A DNA stretch of 64,000 nt from Rhodococcus jostii RHA1 (GTDB lineage: Bacteria > Actinomycetota > Actinomycetes > Mycobacteriales > Mycobacteriaceae). The translations under genes and the position numbers were made by a program. Every line of letters starts with the position of its first letter. Position 1 is the first letter of the stretch. Location: the NCBI RefSeq assembly GCF_000014565.1, contig NC_008268.1, forward strand, positions 4,526,001-4,590,000, in the 5' to 3' direction. Below the pieces are notes generated by a model, which was given only the letters and a program-made list of their open reading frames with translations, was not told the origin of the DNA and searched no databases. Positions 25,630 through 33,736 of this stretch are shown here, piece after piece.

Positions 25630-25902
25630 TCAGCTGGCGCGCCGCGAGCCCACTTCGGTGACGGCGGCGTCGTCGGATTCGAAGCCCGACCGACCCTTGC
25701 GCCGTCGATGGAAGCGTGCCAATGCGTGGGGAAAACCTTCGTGGGCCAGGGTGGCCACTTCGTCGTGACTTGCCTGGTCGAGGAACTCTTCCACCTCTTG
25801 CTGACGAACCGTGAGCCGGCGGAGTCTGAACTCCACCCGCTCCATTGCCAGCGCAAACAGCATCAGCAGCACTGGGAAGAGGACCACAGCGAGACCTTGC
25901 AT
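25630..25902 (-). CDS. Small single-span membrane protein, 90 aa
   Basis: The protein has one N-terminal membrane span (GLAVVLFPVLLMLFALAMER), followed by a charged cytoplasmic helix with RVEFRLRRLTVRQQEVEEFL and a basic FHRRRKGRSGF tail. It corresponds in position to the small membrane protein gene Rv3675 between crp and nth. No function is known. The ATG at 25902 has only a weak ribosome binding site. It lies 219 bases upstream of crp on the same strand and is divergent from nth. Its codon use and the match in position and topology support it as a real gene. Confidence 0.75.
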   Translation of the reverse strand: MQGLAVVLFPVLLMLFALAMERVEFRLRRLTVRQQEVEEFLDQASHDEVATLAHEGFPHALARFHRRRKGRSGFESDDAAVTEVGSRRAS

Positions 25903-25983
25903 ACCGGGAAGTAAACACTGCAAATGTCTCAGAAGCGACACAGCGGCGATTCGGATCGGTCGGGTATCCGTAGAGTTGATCCC

Positions 25984-26769
25984 GTGCATGCGACCCCCAG
26001 CGACGGCTCCGAAGTGCGTGGACGCACCCGTTCGCGGGCCGCGAAGCAGGACGAAACCCGGCTCGGACTCGTCCGGCGCGCCCGGAGAATGAACCGGCGG
26101 CTCGCCGAGGCGTTCCCGCACGTCTACTGCGAGCTCGACTTCACCACCCCACTCGACCTCGCCGTCGCGACCATCCTCTCCGCGCAGTGCACTGACGTGC
26201 GGGTGAACATGGTGACGCCGGCGCTGTTCGCCCGCTATCCCGACGCCAAGGCGTACGCGGAGGCCGAACGCACCGAACTCGAGGAGTACATCCGGTCCAC
26301 GGGTTTCTACCGAAACAAGACGAATTCTCTGATCGGGCTCGGGCAGGCTCTGCTCGAACGGTTCGACGGCGAGGTCCCCGGCAACCTGAAGGACCTCGTG
26401 ACGCTGCCCGGGATCGGCCGGAAGACGGCCAACGTGATCCTCGGCAACGCGTTCGATGTGCCCGGAATCACCGTCGACACCCACTTCGGGAGGCTCGTCC
26501 GACGCTGGAAGTGGACCGAGGAGGAAGACCCGGTCAAGGTCGAGCACGCGATCGGCGCCCTGATCGAGCGCAAGGAGTGGACGCTGCTCTCGCACCGGGT
26601 GATCTTCCACGGCAGGCGCGTCTGCCACGCCCGCAAGCCCGCCTGCGGGGTGTGTGTGCTCGCCAAGGACTGTCCGTCGTACGGGCTCGGTCCGATCGAT
26701 CCGGACGTCGCCGCCGAACTGGTTCGTGGACCGGAGACGGAGCATCTGCTGCGTCTGGCCGGCAGGTGA
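25984..26769 (+). CDS. nth: Endonuclease III (DNA glycosylase/AP lyase), 261 aa
   Basis: Endonuclease III removes oxidised pyrimidines from DNA and nicks the abasic site. The helix-hairpin-helix [17 protein letters not shown] holds the catalytic lysine, and the catalytic aspartate is in [14 protein letters not shown]-terminal iron-sulfur motif [17 protein letters not shown] gives the C-x6-C-x2-C-x5-C pattern of the [4Fe-4S] cluster. The GTG at 25984 lies seven bases after a TAGAGT hexamer, so the mRNA is probably leaderless; a longer N-terminus has no support. The gene is followed within 15 bases by the thioredoxin-like gene, as in mycobacteria (Rv3674c-Rv3673c). Confidence 0.95.
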   Translation: MHATPSDGSEVRGRTRSRAAKQDETRLGLVRRARRMNRRLAEAFPHVYCELDFTTPLDLAVATILSAQCTDVRVNMVTPALFARYPDAKAYAEAERTELEEYIRSTGFYRNKTNSLIGLGQALLERFDGEVPGNLKDLVTLPGIGRKTANVILGNAFDVPGITVDTHFGRLVRRWKWTEEEDPVKVEHAIGALIERKEWTLLSHRVIFHGRRVCHARKPACGVCVLAKDCPSYGLGPIDPDVAAELVRGPETEHLLRLAGR

Positions 26770-26781
26770 GGGTAGATACGA

Positions 26782-27444
26782 GTGTCTAGCGCAGCGCGGT
26801 GGAGTCTGGCCGCCCTCGTGGTCGTGGTGGCTCTCGTCGTCGCGATCTGGCCGCGGGGCGACGACGCGGAGACGCCGTCGTACCAGGATCGGTTCGGTTC
26901 GGGTGGTCGCACGCCGACAGCGGTGAGCGCCGATCCCGACGCGCTCGCGGCACTGAGGACGCAGGCGGGGCTGGCATCGTGCCCGGCCGCGACGGCCACG
27001 TCCGAGCCGTCGCCGGGTTCGGTCCTGTCCGGCATCACGCTGGAATGCGTGGGCGACGGCAGCCAGGTGGATCTGGCCGCCGCGCTCGGTGGTAAACCGG
27101 CGCTGCTGAACCTGTGGGCCTACTGGTGCGGCCCCTGCGCCGAGGAGCTGCCCTATATGCAGCAGTTTTCGGATCGTGCAGGCGACGCGGTTACCGTGCT
27201 TACGGTGCACACCGATCCCAACGAGGCCAGCGCGCTGTCCCGGCTCGTCGATTACTCCGTCACCCTGCCCGGTGTGCAGGACGCCGACGGGCGTGTCCGC
27301 GCCGCGGTCGGAGCCCCGCCCGTCCTGCCCGTCTCGGTGCTGATCCGACCCGACGGCACGGTGGCCAAGGTCCTGCCGCAGCCGTTCCGCAGCGTCGACG
27401 AGATCGCGGACGCCGTCGAACAGAACCTGGGGGTGGCGGCATGA
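26782..27444 (+). CDS. Membrane-anchored thioredoxin-like protein, 220 aa
   Basis: A signal anchor (RWSLAALVVVVALVVAIWP) is followed by a linker and a TlpA/ResA-type thioredoxin domain. The redox motif is in LWAYWCGPCAEELPYMQQ near residue 113, and the cis-proline region follows in GAPPVLPVSVLIRPDG. It probably reduces or forms disulfides outside the membrane. It corresponds to Rv3673c. The next gene starts within its stop codon, and nth lies 12 bases upstream, so these genes form one operon (nth, this gene, NUDIX, marP). MarP contains a disulfide, and this neighbour is a plausible but unproven partner. Confidence 0.88.
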   Translation: MSSAARWSLAALVVVVALVVAIWPRGDDAETPSYQDRFGSGGRTPTAVSADPDALAALRTQAGLASCPAATATSEPSPGSVLSGITLECVGDGSQVDLAAALGGKPALLNLWAYWCGPCAEELPYMQQFSDRAGDAVTVLTVHTDPNEASALSRLVDYSVTLPGVQDADGRVRAAVGAPPVLPVSVLIRPDGTVAKVLPQPFRSVDEIADAVEQNLGVAA

Positions 27445-28202
27445 CGAACTCCGTGGACGGTGTCGCCGTTCCGCCGTGGCTGCGCCGGGTCGTGCACCGG
27501 ACCCCGGCCGACCCGCACAAGATCAACCCCGTCCTCGATCGTCGCGCACCCCGCGGCGCAACCACCCGTGAGGCGGCGGTGCTCGTGCTGTTCGGCGGCC
27601 CCGTCGAGGCGGACCCGCTGATGTCGGGAGGCCTGCCCGCCGACGCCGACATCCTGCTCACGCAGCGTGCGTCCACGATGCGTCAGCACAGTGGCCAGGT
27701 GGCATTCCCCGGCGGCGCCAGCGATCCCGGCGACGAGGGGCCCATCGCCACCGCTCTGCGCGAGGCGCAGGAGGAGACGGGACTCGACCCGTCCGGTGTC
27801 CGCCCGCTCGCCGTGCTCGAGGAGATCTTCATCCCGCCGTCCGGTTTCGACGTCACTCCCGTCCTCGCGTACTGGGAGAAGCCCAGCGAAGTCGGGGTGG
27901 TCGATCCCGCGGAGGCCGAACGTGTCGCCCGGGTGCCCGTGCACACCCTGATCGACCCGCGGAACCGGTTCCAGGTGCGTCACCCGGCCGGATACCAGGG
28001 GCCCGCGTTCGCCGTCGACGGCATGCTCGTGTGGGGTTTCACGGCCGGCATCCTGGCCGCGCTGTTCGCTGTCTCCGGCTGGGAACAGGAGTGGGACCGC
28101 CACGACATCCGCGACCTCGACACCGTCCTCGCCGAACTCGACAACGATCTGGACGACGACCATCTGACCCACGGTCACGGCCGGCCGGCGGCCGAGCGAT
28201 GA
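27441..28202 (+). CDS. NUDIX hydrolase, probable CoA pyrophosphatase, 253 aa
   Basis: The NUDIX box reads GGASDPGDEGPIATALREAQ then EETGLD at about residues 91-117, with the metal-binding REAQEE core intact. The upstream segment LTQRASTMRQHSGQVAFPGG is the CoA-pyrophosphatase (NudL/Nudt7-type) signature. Such enzymes hydrolyse CoA and its thioesters to phosphopantetheine and 3',5'-ADP. It corresponds to Rv3672c. Both ends overlap neighbours by four bases, so it is translationally coupled inside the nth-marP operon. Confidence 0.88.
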   Translation: MTNSVDGVAVPPWLRRVVHRTPADPHKINPVLDRRAPRGATTREAAVLVLFGGPVEADPLMSGGLPADADILLTQRASTMRQHSGQVAFPGGASDPGDEGPIATALREAQEETGLDPSGVRPLAVLEEIFIPPSGFDVTPVLAYWEKPSEVGVVDPAEAERVARVPVHTLIDPRNRFQVRHPAGYQGPAFAVDGMLVWGFTAGILAALFAVSGWEQEWDRHDIRDLDTVLAELDNDLDDDHLTHGHGRPAAER

Positions 28203-29389
28203 CGGGCTCGCACTGGATCGACCTGGCGATCGTGCTGATCGCCTTCGTCGCCGCGACGTCGGGCTGGCGGCAGGGCGCGGTGGCGTCGGTGCTGGCCTTC
28301 ATCGGGGTCGTGCTCGGTGCGGTGGCGGGCATCCTGATCGCCCCGCACGTGCTGGTGCACGTGGACGAGGGCCGCGGTCGTGTGCTGGTCGGTATCGCCC
28401 TGATCGTGGTGCTGGTGATCGTCGGCGAAGTCGCGGGCATGGTCCTCGGCCGGGCCGCGCGGGGAAGCATGCACAGTCCGGTCGCGCGGTCCGTCGACAG
28501 CGTGATCGGCGCCTGCGTGCAGGCCGTCGCGGTGTTCGTCGCGGCGTGGCTGCTGGCGATCCCGCTCACGTCCTCGTCCCAGCCTCAGCTGGCGGCGGCG
28601 GTGCGCGGGTCGAGTGTCCTCGAAACGGTCGACAACATCGCGCCCGCCTGGATGCGGCAACTGCCCACCGAGTTCACCGCCCTGCTCGACACGTCCGGGC
28701 TTCCCGACGTCATCGGGCCGTTCGGGCGCACCCCCATCACGACCGTCGACCCGCCGGACGCCAGCGTCCTGCAGAGCCCCGTCGCGTCCTCGCTGCAATC
28801 GAGCGTGCTGCGGATCCGGGGTGTGGCCCCGAGCTGCCAGCGGGCGCTCGAGGGATCCGGATTCGTCGTGGCCCCCGACCGGGTGATGACCAACGCCCAC
28901 GTGGTCGCGGGGACGGCGGGCATCGTCGTCGACACCGCGAACGGGCCGATGGACGCCGAGGTCGTGCTGTTCGACCCGTCCGCCGACGTCGCGGTGCTCG
29001 AGGTGCCCGGACTGGACGCCCCCGTCCTGAACTTCGCGCCCGAGCCGGCGCAGACCGGCGACAACGCCCTGGTGCTCGGCTACCCGGGCGGCGGACCGTA
29101 CACGGCCAGCGCCGCGCGTGTCCGGGAGATCCTGGACCTCAGTGGTCCCGACATCTACCGGGCGGGAACGGTCCAGCGTGAGGTGTACACGGTCCGCGGT
29201 TCCATTCGGCAGGGCAACTCGGGCGGCCCGCTCGTCGACAGCGACGGCCGGGTGCTCGGGGTGGTGTTCGGCGCCGCCGTCGACAACAGCGACACCGGGT
29301 TCGTGCTCACCGCCGCCGAGGTGTCGCGTCAGCTGCAGGCGGCGTCCGGGGCGTCCGTCGCCGTGGACACCGGGGCGTGCATCCTCTGA
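28199..29389 (+). CDS. marP: Membrane serine protease MarP-like, 396 aa
   Basis: An N-terminal CvpA-like region with four membrane spans (about residues 7-130) leads to an extracytoplasmic chymotrypsin-like protease. The catalytic triad is readable as His234 (MTNAHVVAG), Asp263 (SADVAVLEV) and Ser341 (GNSGGPL). Two cysteines, in APSCQRAL and the C-terminal TGACIL, match the disulfide known in M. tuberculosis MarP (Rv3671c). MarP is needed for acid resistance there and acts on a peptidoglycan hydrolase. The length is nearly identical. The gene overlaps the NUDIX gene by four bases and ends the nth operon. Confidence 0.93.
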   Translation: MTGSHWIDLAIVLIAFVAATSGWRQGAVASVLAFIGVVLGAVAGILIAPHVLVHVDEGRGRVLVGIALIVVLVIVGEVAGMVLGRAARGSMHSPVARSVDSVIGACVQAVAVFVAAWLLAIPLTSSSQPQLAAAVRGSSVLETVDNIAPAWMRQLPTEFTALLDTSGLPDVIGPFGRTPITTVDPPDASVLQSPVASSLQSSVLRIRGVAPSCQRALEGSGFVVAPDRVMTNAHVVAGTAGIVVDTANGPMDAEVVLFDPSADVAVLEVPGLDAPVLNFAPEPAQTGDNALVLGYPGGGPYTASAARVREILDLSGPDIYRAGTVQREVYTVRGSIRQGNSGGPLVDSDGRVLGVVFGAAVDNSDTGFVLTAAEVSRQLQAASGASVAVDTGACIL

Positions 29390-29396
29390 CGGCCGG

Positions 29397-30335
29397 TCAG
29401 ACCGTGCGGGGTGCGACGAGGTCCAGCAGGGCGGCGTTGACGCGTTCCGGGGCTTCCCAGTGCGCGTAGTGGCCGACACCGGTCACCGTCTGCATCTGCT
29501 GGGTGGGCGCGAAGCGGTGGCTGCGGCGCACGGTGTCCGCGAGCACGTACGGGTCGAGGTCGCCATGGAGGTGCAGCACCGGGATCCGCAGCGTCTGATC
29601 CATCGACGCCATGAACCGGCTGCCGTCCGGACGGAACTGGCTGCGGAACGCCCACCGCTGGTACTCCAGGGTGCAGTGCGCGGTCCCGGGAATCTGGATC
29701 GCCGAGCGCATCCGTGACATCACGACGTCGAACTCCGGGTTCTCCGACCAGGCGGGGCCGGAGCGCTCACGGATCAACCGTTCGACCTCCGATCCGTTGT
29801 CCCGGGTGAGGCGACGTTCGGGACGCCACGGCACCTGGCAGGAGACGAACGAGGGCAGCAGGGCCTTGCGCTGGTAGCGGTCGTGGAGGACGGCCTGCTT
29901 GAGCGCGACGGGATGCGGCGAGCTGACCAGTGCGATCGACCGGACGAGGCGAGCGTGGAGGACGGCCGTCGCCCAGCAGACGAGTCCGCCGTCGGCGTGC
30001 CCGACGAGGGTGGCCTCGCCGTAACCCATGGCGCGGATCAGACCGGCGATGTCGCCGGCCAGCGTCCACCCGTCGTAGCCGCGCGGCGGTTTGTCGGAAT
30101 CGCCGTAGCCGCGGAGGTCGACGGCGACAGCCCGATATCCCTCCGCGGACATCGCGGTCAGCTGATGGCGCCACGACCACCAGAAGTCCGCGAATCCGTG
30201 CAGCAGGACGACGAGCGGCGCATCCGGTGCGGATGCGCCGACCTCGACGGTGTGGAAGCGGATTCCGTTGGCGTGGATGTCGCGATGAATCCAGGGGCCG
30301 TCGAAACGGACGGTAGACGGATCGGGTGGTGCCAC
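29397..30335 (-). CDS. ephE: Alpha/beta hydrolase, epoxide hydrolase-like (EphE), 312 aa
   Basis: The oxyanion motif HGFADFWWSWRHQL near residue 46, the nucleophile elbow VGHADGG with aspartate as the nucleophile near 113, and the late histidine in GVGHYAHWEAPERV near 290 define an epoxide hydrolase of the alpha/beta fold. An aspartate rather than a serine nucleophile is typical of epoxide hydrolases and haloalkane dehalogenases. It corresponds to ephE (Rv3670). It is the third gene of the nhaA, holin-like, ephE order on this strand, nine bases after the holin-like gene. No strong ribosome binding site is visible before the GTG start. The substrate is unknown. Confidence 0.82.
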   Translation of the reverse strand: MAPPDPSTVRFDGPWIHRDIHANGIRFHTVEVGASAPDAPLVVLLHGFADFWWSWRHQLTAMSAEGYRAVAVDLRGYGDSDKPPRGYDGWTLAGDIAGLIRAMGYGEATLVGHADGGLVCWATAVLHARLVRSIALVSSPHPVALKQAVLHDRYQRKALLPSFVSCQVPWRPERRLTRDNGSEVERLIRERSGPAWSENPEFDVVMSRMRSAIQIPGTAHCTLEYQRWAFRSQFRPDGSRFMASMDQTLRIPVLHLHGDLDPYVLADTVRRSHRFAPTQQMQTVTGVGHYAHWEAPERVNAALLDLVAPRTV

Positions 30336-30344
30336 AGGAGCGAG

Positions 30345-30869
30345 TTACCGCGCGTGACGTCCGCTGGACGACGCGAGATGGGCTTCCGCGTCCGAATACG
30401 ACGTCGGAAGGACCGTCTTGGCCTGCTTCAGGGAGTCGATGGTCTTCTCGGGCGCGCGGAGTTTGCGTACCCGCAGATAACCGAGCAGCGCGAGGAGCGC
30501 CGTCACCACGACCATGATCAGGAAGACGATCAGGAACGCCAGCCAGCGGGCGATCCACACGTCGAGGAGTTCGGCGAGGAAGAAGAAGAAGAAAAACGAG
30601 CTGAACAGCAGCACGGTGAACGCGAGGATGAAGAACAGGCTGCCCTGCAGGCCCTTCTTGACCTCACCGGTGACCTCGGCCTTGGCGAGCTCGACCTCGG
30701 CCCGGAACAGGGTGGACACCTGTGCGGTCGCATGCTTGACCAGCGTGCCGAGGCTCGCCTCGCCGGGTGTCTGAGCGTCCACGTCCGTGAGCGGGATCGA
30801 CGACACCGTGTTCGGCACCCCGTCTCCCGTGTATCGCGGGCTGTCTCCCTTGCCGTGAGTGATGCTCAC
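30345..30869 (-). CDS. Phage-holin-like membrane protein (Rv3669-type), 174 aa
   Basis: The protein has a hydrophilic N-terminus (to about residue 75) with an amphipathic helix (AQVSTLFRAEVELAKAEVTG) and two membrane spans. The first ends in a run of six phenylalanines (SSFFFFFFLAELLD). A basic C-terminal tail follows. This is the actinobacterial YqjE/holin-III-like arrangement and matches Rv3669 by position. The function is unknown; no lysis partner is nearby, so a phage role is unlikely. The start overlaps the nhaA stop by four bases. Confidence 0.8.
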   Translation of the reverse strand: MSITHGKGDSPRYTGDGVPNTVSSIPLTDVDAQTPGEASLGTLVKHATAQVSTLFRAEVELAKAEVTGEVKKGLQGSLFFILAFTVLLFSSFFFFFFLAELLDVWIARWLAFLIVFLIMVVVTALLALLGYLRVRKLRAPEKTIDSLKQAKTVLPTSYSDAEAHLASSSGRHAR

Positions 30870-32101
30870 TTGTCGACCCCTCCAGGTAGCTCTTGCACGT
30901 CCGAGTCATCCTTCCGGGCCGCATGGGCCCGACCGCGTCGCCACAATAACGCTGATCCGATCAGCGACGCTGTCAACGATGTCACGAGCACCGCGACCTT
31001 AGCTATCTCGGCCTCGCTGCCGTCACCGATTCCCGCAAGCGCGAGATCCGCTACGAGAAGGCTAACGGTGAACCCGATCGCACCGAGCACTGAGAGGGCA
31101 AACATGTCCCGGAACCCCAGTGCTCGCGGCTTCTTCGCGATACCCAGGCGGATCGCGAGCCAGGAGATGCCGAAGATGCCGACGGTCTTGCCGACGAGGA
31201 GCCCCGCGATCACGGACTGCGAGATGGGGTTGGTGAACAGCTGCCCGAGGAGCTCGCTGCTCAGGGCCACGCCGGACGCGAACAGGGCGAACACCGGGAC
31301 GCAGACGCCCGCCGACAGCGGCTGGATGCGGTGCTCGAGGCGGGAGGCCGGGGATTCGCGCTCGCCGGGGTCGCGCCGGACGCGGGTGAGGAGGCCGAGA
31401 GCGACACCGGCGAGGGTGGCGTGGATTCCGGCGTCGTGCATGCAGTACCAGGTCAGCAGTGCGAGTGGAACGTAGAGCAGTGGGGTGGTGATGCGCCGGT
31501 GCTGGGCGAACGCGTAGACGGCCAGGCACGCGATGGCGCCCAGAAGCCACAGCAGGGCGATCGAGCTGGTGAACAGCACCGCGATGAGCACGATCGCGAG
31601 GAGGTCGTCGACGACGGCCAGGCTGAGCAGGAACACGCGGGCGCTCGTCGGGATGCGAGACCCGGTCAGCGCCAGCACTCCCAGTGCGAACGCGATGTCG
31701 GTGGCGACCGGGATCGCCCAGCCCCGGTCCATGCCGGGAGTGCCGGCGCCGATCGTCGCGGCGATGATCGCGGGCACCACCACACCGCCGCAGGCGGCGA
31801 TGATCGGGAGGAGGGCGCGTTTGCGGTCGGCGAGTTCGCCCACCACCAGTTCCCGCTTCAGTTCGAGGCCGGCGACGAAGAAGAAGACCGCCAGCAGCCC
31901 GTCCTGCGCCCACGTCCCGACCGTCAGGTTCAGGTGGAGCGCCTGCGGGCCGATCTGCCAGTCGCGCAGTGCGAAGTACGAATCCGAGACGGGGGAGTTC
32001 GCCCACACGAGGGCGATCGCCGCGGCGATCAGCAGGATCGAACCGCCGACCGTCGCGGTGCGGAGATAGCGGGAGAGTTCGGAGCGGAAAGGCTGGGTCA
32101 C
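30866..32101 (-). CDS. nhaA: Na+/H+ antiporter NhaA, 411 aa
   Basis: This is an NhaA-type antiporter with about 12 membrane spans. The hallmark segments are VATDIAFALGVLAL near residue 130 and LAVVDDLLAIVLIAVLF near 160, the latter holding the paired aspartates that bind Na+ and H+. FFFVAGLELKRELVVGEL near 75 is also diagnostic. It exports Na+ in exchange for protons for pH and salt homeostasis. It begins the strand's operon and overlaps the holin-like gene by four bases. The GTG start at 32101 lies 176 bases from the divergent MHS transporter. Confidence 0.93.
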   Translation of the reverse strand: MTQPFRSELSRYLRTATVGGSILLIAAAIALVWANSPVSDSYFALRDWQIGPQALHLNLTVGTWAQDGLLAVFFFVAGLELKRELVVGELADRKRALLPIIAACGGVVVPAIIAATIGAGTPGMDRGWAIPVATDIAFALGVLALTGSRIPTSARVFLLSLAVVDDLLAIVLIAVLFTSSIALLWLLGAIACLAVYAFAQHRRITTPLLYVPLALLTWYCMHDAGIHATLAGVALGLLTRVRRDPGERESPASRLEHRIQPLSAGVCVPVFALFASGVALSSELLGQLFTNPISQSVIAGLLVGKTVGIFGISWLAIRLGIAKKPRALGFRDMFALSVLGAIGFTVSLLVADLALAGIGDGSEAEIAKVAVLVTSLTASLIGSALLWRRGRAHAARKDDSDVQELPGGVDK

Positions 32102-32277
32102 CGGGGACGCTCGCTTTCGATGTGGTCCGGGTACGGCAAATGCTCTGCCGACCAGACTTCCCGGCGCACCGAGAAGAGCTTATCCAATTTGCCAAGCGAA
32201 AGACACGAGGTGTTCAATTCCTAAGAAATGGACTCTCGTCCCAATAGTTGAAATAGCATCGTGCAGGAGTAAGTCGA

Positions 32278-33663
32278 GTGAGCAGTGCCGTCGATACGTC
32301 GAAGCCAGATCCGGACGGCGGGGCCACCGTCGCCGGCGTACCCAGAAGCCGGATCGTCGTCGCGAGCATGGTGGGAACATCCATCGAGTTCTACGACTTC
32401 TACATCTATGCCACCGCGGCCGTGTCGGTGTTCCCACACCTGTTCTTCCCCAAGGGAAACGGCACCACCGCCTTGCTGGCATCGCTTGCCACGTTCGGTC
32501 TCGCCTTCGTCGCCCGGCCGCTCGGCTCGATCCTGTTCGGCCACTTCGGCGACCGCATCGGACGCAAGACGACGCTTGTCGGCTCACTCCTCACCATGGG
32601 CATCGCCACGTTCGTGATCGGACTGCTGCCGACGTACCACCAGATCGGCCTCGTCGCGCCCGCCCTGCTGGCGTTGATGCGTTTCTGCCAGGGTCTGGGA
32701 CTGGGCGGTGAGTGGAGTGGCGCGGCGTTGCTCGCGACCGAGACCGCGCAGAAGGGCAAGCGGGCCTGGGCCGCCATGTGGCCGCAGCTCGGCGCACCCA
32801 TCGGGTTCTTCCTCGCCAATGGTCTGTTCCTGATCATCACGCTGTTCCTGGACCACGACAACAGCAGTCCCGACCTGGACGGCGCGTTCCTGACGTGGGG
32901 CTGGCGTATCCCGTTCCTGCTCAGCGCGATCATGGTGATGATCGGCCTGTACGTGCGGCTGAAGCTCGAGGAGACGCCCGTGTTCGCCCGCGCGGTCGCG
33001 CGGGGCGAGAAGGTGAAGACCCCGCTGGCCGAGGTGTTCAAGACCAGCTGGCGTCAGCTGATCATCGGCACGTTCGTCATGCTCGCCACCTACACACTCT
33101 TCTACATCATGACCACCTGGGTGCTCAGCTACGGCACCGGCAAGACCCCCGCCCAGGGCGGCACCGGAGCCGGCTTCCACTACACCGACTTCCTCGTCCT
33201 CCAGCTGATCGCGGTCCTGTTCTTCGCGGCCGCCGTCCCCGTCTCCGGATGGCTGGCCGACCGCTTCGGCCGCCGCATCACGCTGCTCACGATCACCGGG
33301 CTCATCATGGTCTTCGGGCTCACGTTCGGTGTGATGCTGAACCAGGAAGGCATGGGCAACGCCCGCATGCTCGTATTCCTGGCCATCGGAATGTTGTTGA
33401 TGGGCATGACGTTCGGGCCGATGAGCGCCGTTCTGCCCGAGCTGTTCCCGACCAACGTGCGCTACACGGGCTCGGGGATCGCCTACAACACCGCCAGCAT
33501 CCTCGGCGCCGCCGTCGCGCCGTTCATCGCCACCTGGCTCGCCACGTCGTACGGCGTCGGCTGGGTCGGCATCTACCTGCTTATCGCCGCCGCGCTCACG
33601 TTCGTCGCGCTGCTCGTCATGCGCGAGACGCGCGACCAGTCGCTCGACGACGTAGGGGCGTAG
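32278..33663 (+). CDS. MHS-family (MFS) metabolite/H+ symporter, 461 aa
   Basis: The protein is a 12-span major facilitator of the metabolite:H+ symporter group (ShiA/KgtP/ProP-like). It opens with the family marker SMVGTSIEFYDFYIYATAAV and has the loop motif GHFGDRIGRKTTLVGSLL near residue 85. It also has RFCQGLGLGGEWSGAALLA near 140, and a second-half GWLADRFGRRITLLT near 320. Substrates of the family are carboxylates, amino acids, betaines or shikimate; this one is not assigned. The GTG start follows AGGAG by nine bases. It is divergent from nhaA, and a 21-bp perfect inverted repeat follows its stop by two bases. Confidence 0.88.
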   Translation: MSSAVDTSKPDPDGGATVAGVPRSRIVVASMVGTSIEFYDFYIYATAAVSVFPHLFFPKGNGTTALLASLATFGLAFVARPLGSILFGHFGDRIGRKTTLVGSLLTMGIATFVIGLLPTYHQIGLVAPALLALMRFCQGLGLGGEWSGAALLATETAQKGKRAWAAMWPQLGAPIGFFLANGLFLIITLFLDHDNSSPDLDGAFLTWGWRIPFLLSAIMVMIGLYVRLKLEETPVFARAVARGEKVKTPLAEVFKTSWRQLIIGTFVMLATYTLFYIMTTWVLSYGTGKTPAQGGTGAGFHYTDFLVLQLIAVLFFAAAVPVSGWLADRFGRRITLLTITGLIMVFGLTFGVMLNQEGMGNARMLVFLAIGMLLMGMTFGPMSAVLPELFPTNVRYTGSGIAYNTASILGAAVAPFIATWLATSYGVGWVGIYLLIAAALTFVALLVMRETRDQSLDDVGA

Positions 33664-33665
33664 CC

Positions 33666-33711
33666 CCCGTGCGTGGTTGACGAGTCCAGGGACTCGTCAA
33701 CCACGCACGGG
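33666..33711. repeat. Gene-end inverted repeat, copy D
   Basis: Two perfect 21-base arms (33666-33686 and 33691-33711) surround a CAGG loop. It starts two bases after the transporter stop codon. It carries GTGCGT/ACGCAC where the other copies have GTGAGT/ACTCAC, so both arms changed together. It ends 13 bases before the -10 box of the cyclase gene. Confidence 0.8.
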
Positions 33712-33724
33712 CCGCGCAGCGGCC

Positions 33725-33736
33725 TATAGTTCTTGC
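33725..33736 (+). promoter_or_regulatory. Leaderless promoter of the cyclase gene
   Basis: TATAGT (33725-33730) ends six bases before the cyclase ATG and no ribosome binding site is present, so transcription should start at or next to the ATG. Copy D of the inverted repeat covers the -35 region. Confidence 0.6.

Noticed and set aside
30855..30869. GTGAGTGATGCTCAC palindrome at the start of the holin-like gene
   Set aside because: It lies inside the overlap of two coding regions (nhaA end and the next start) and does not match the Crp spacing.
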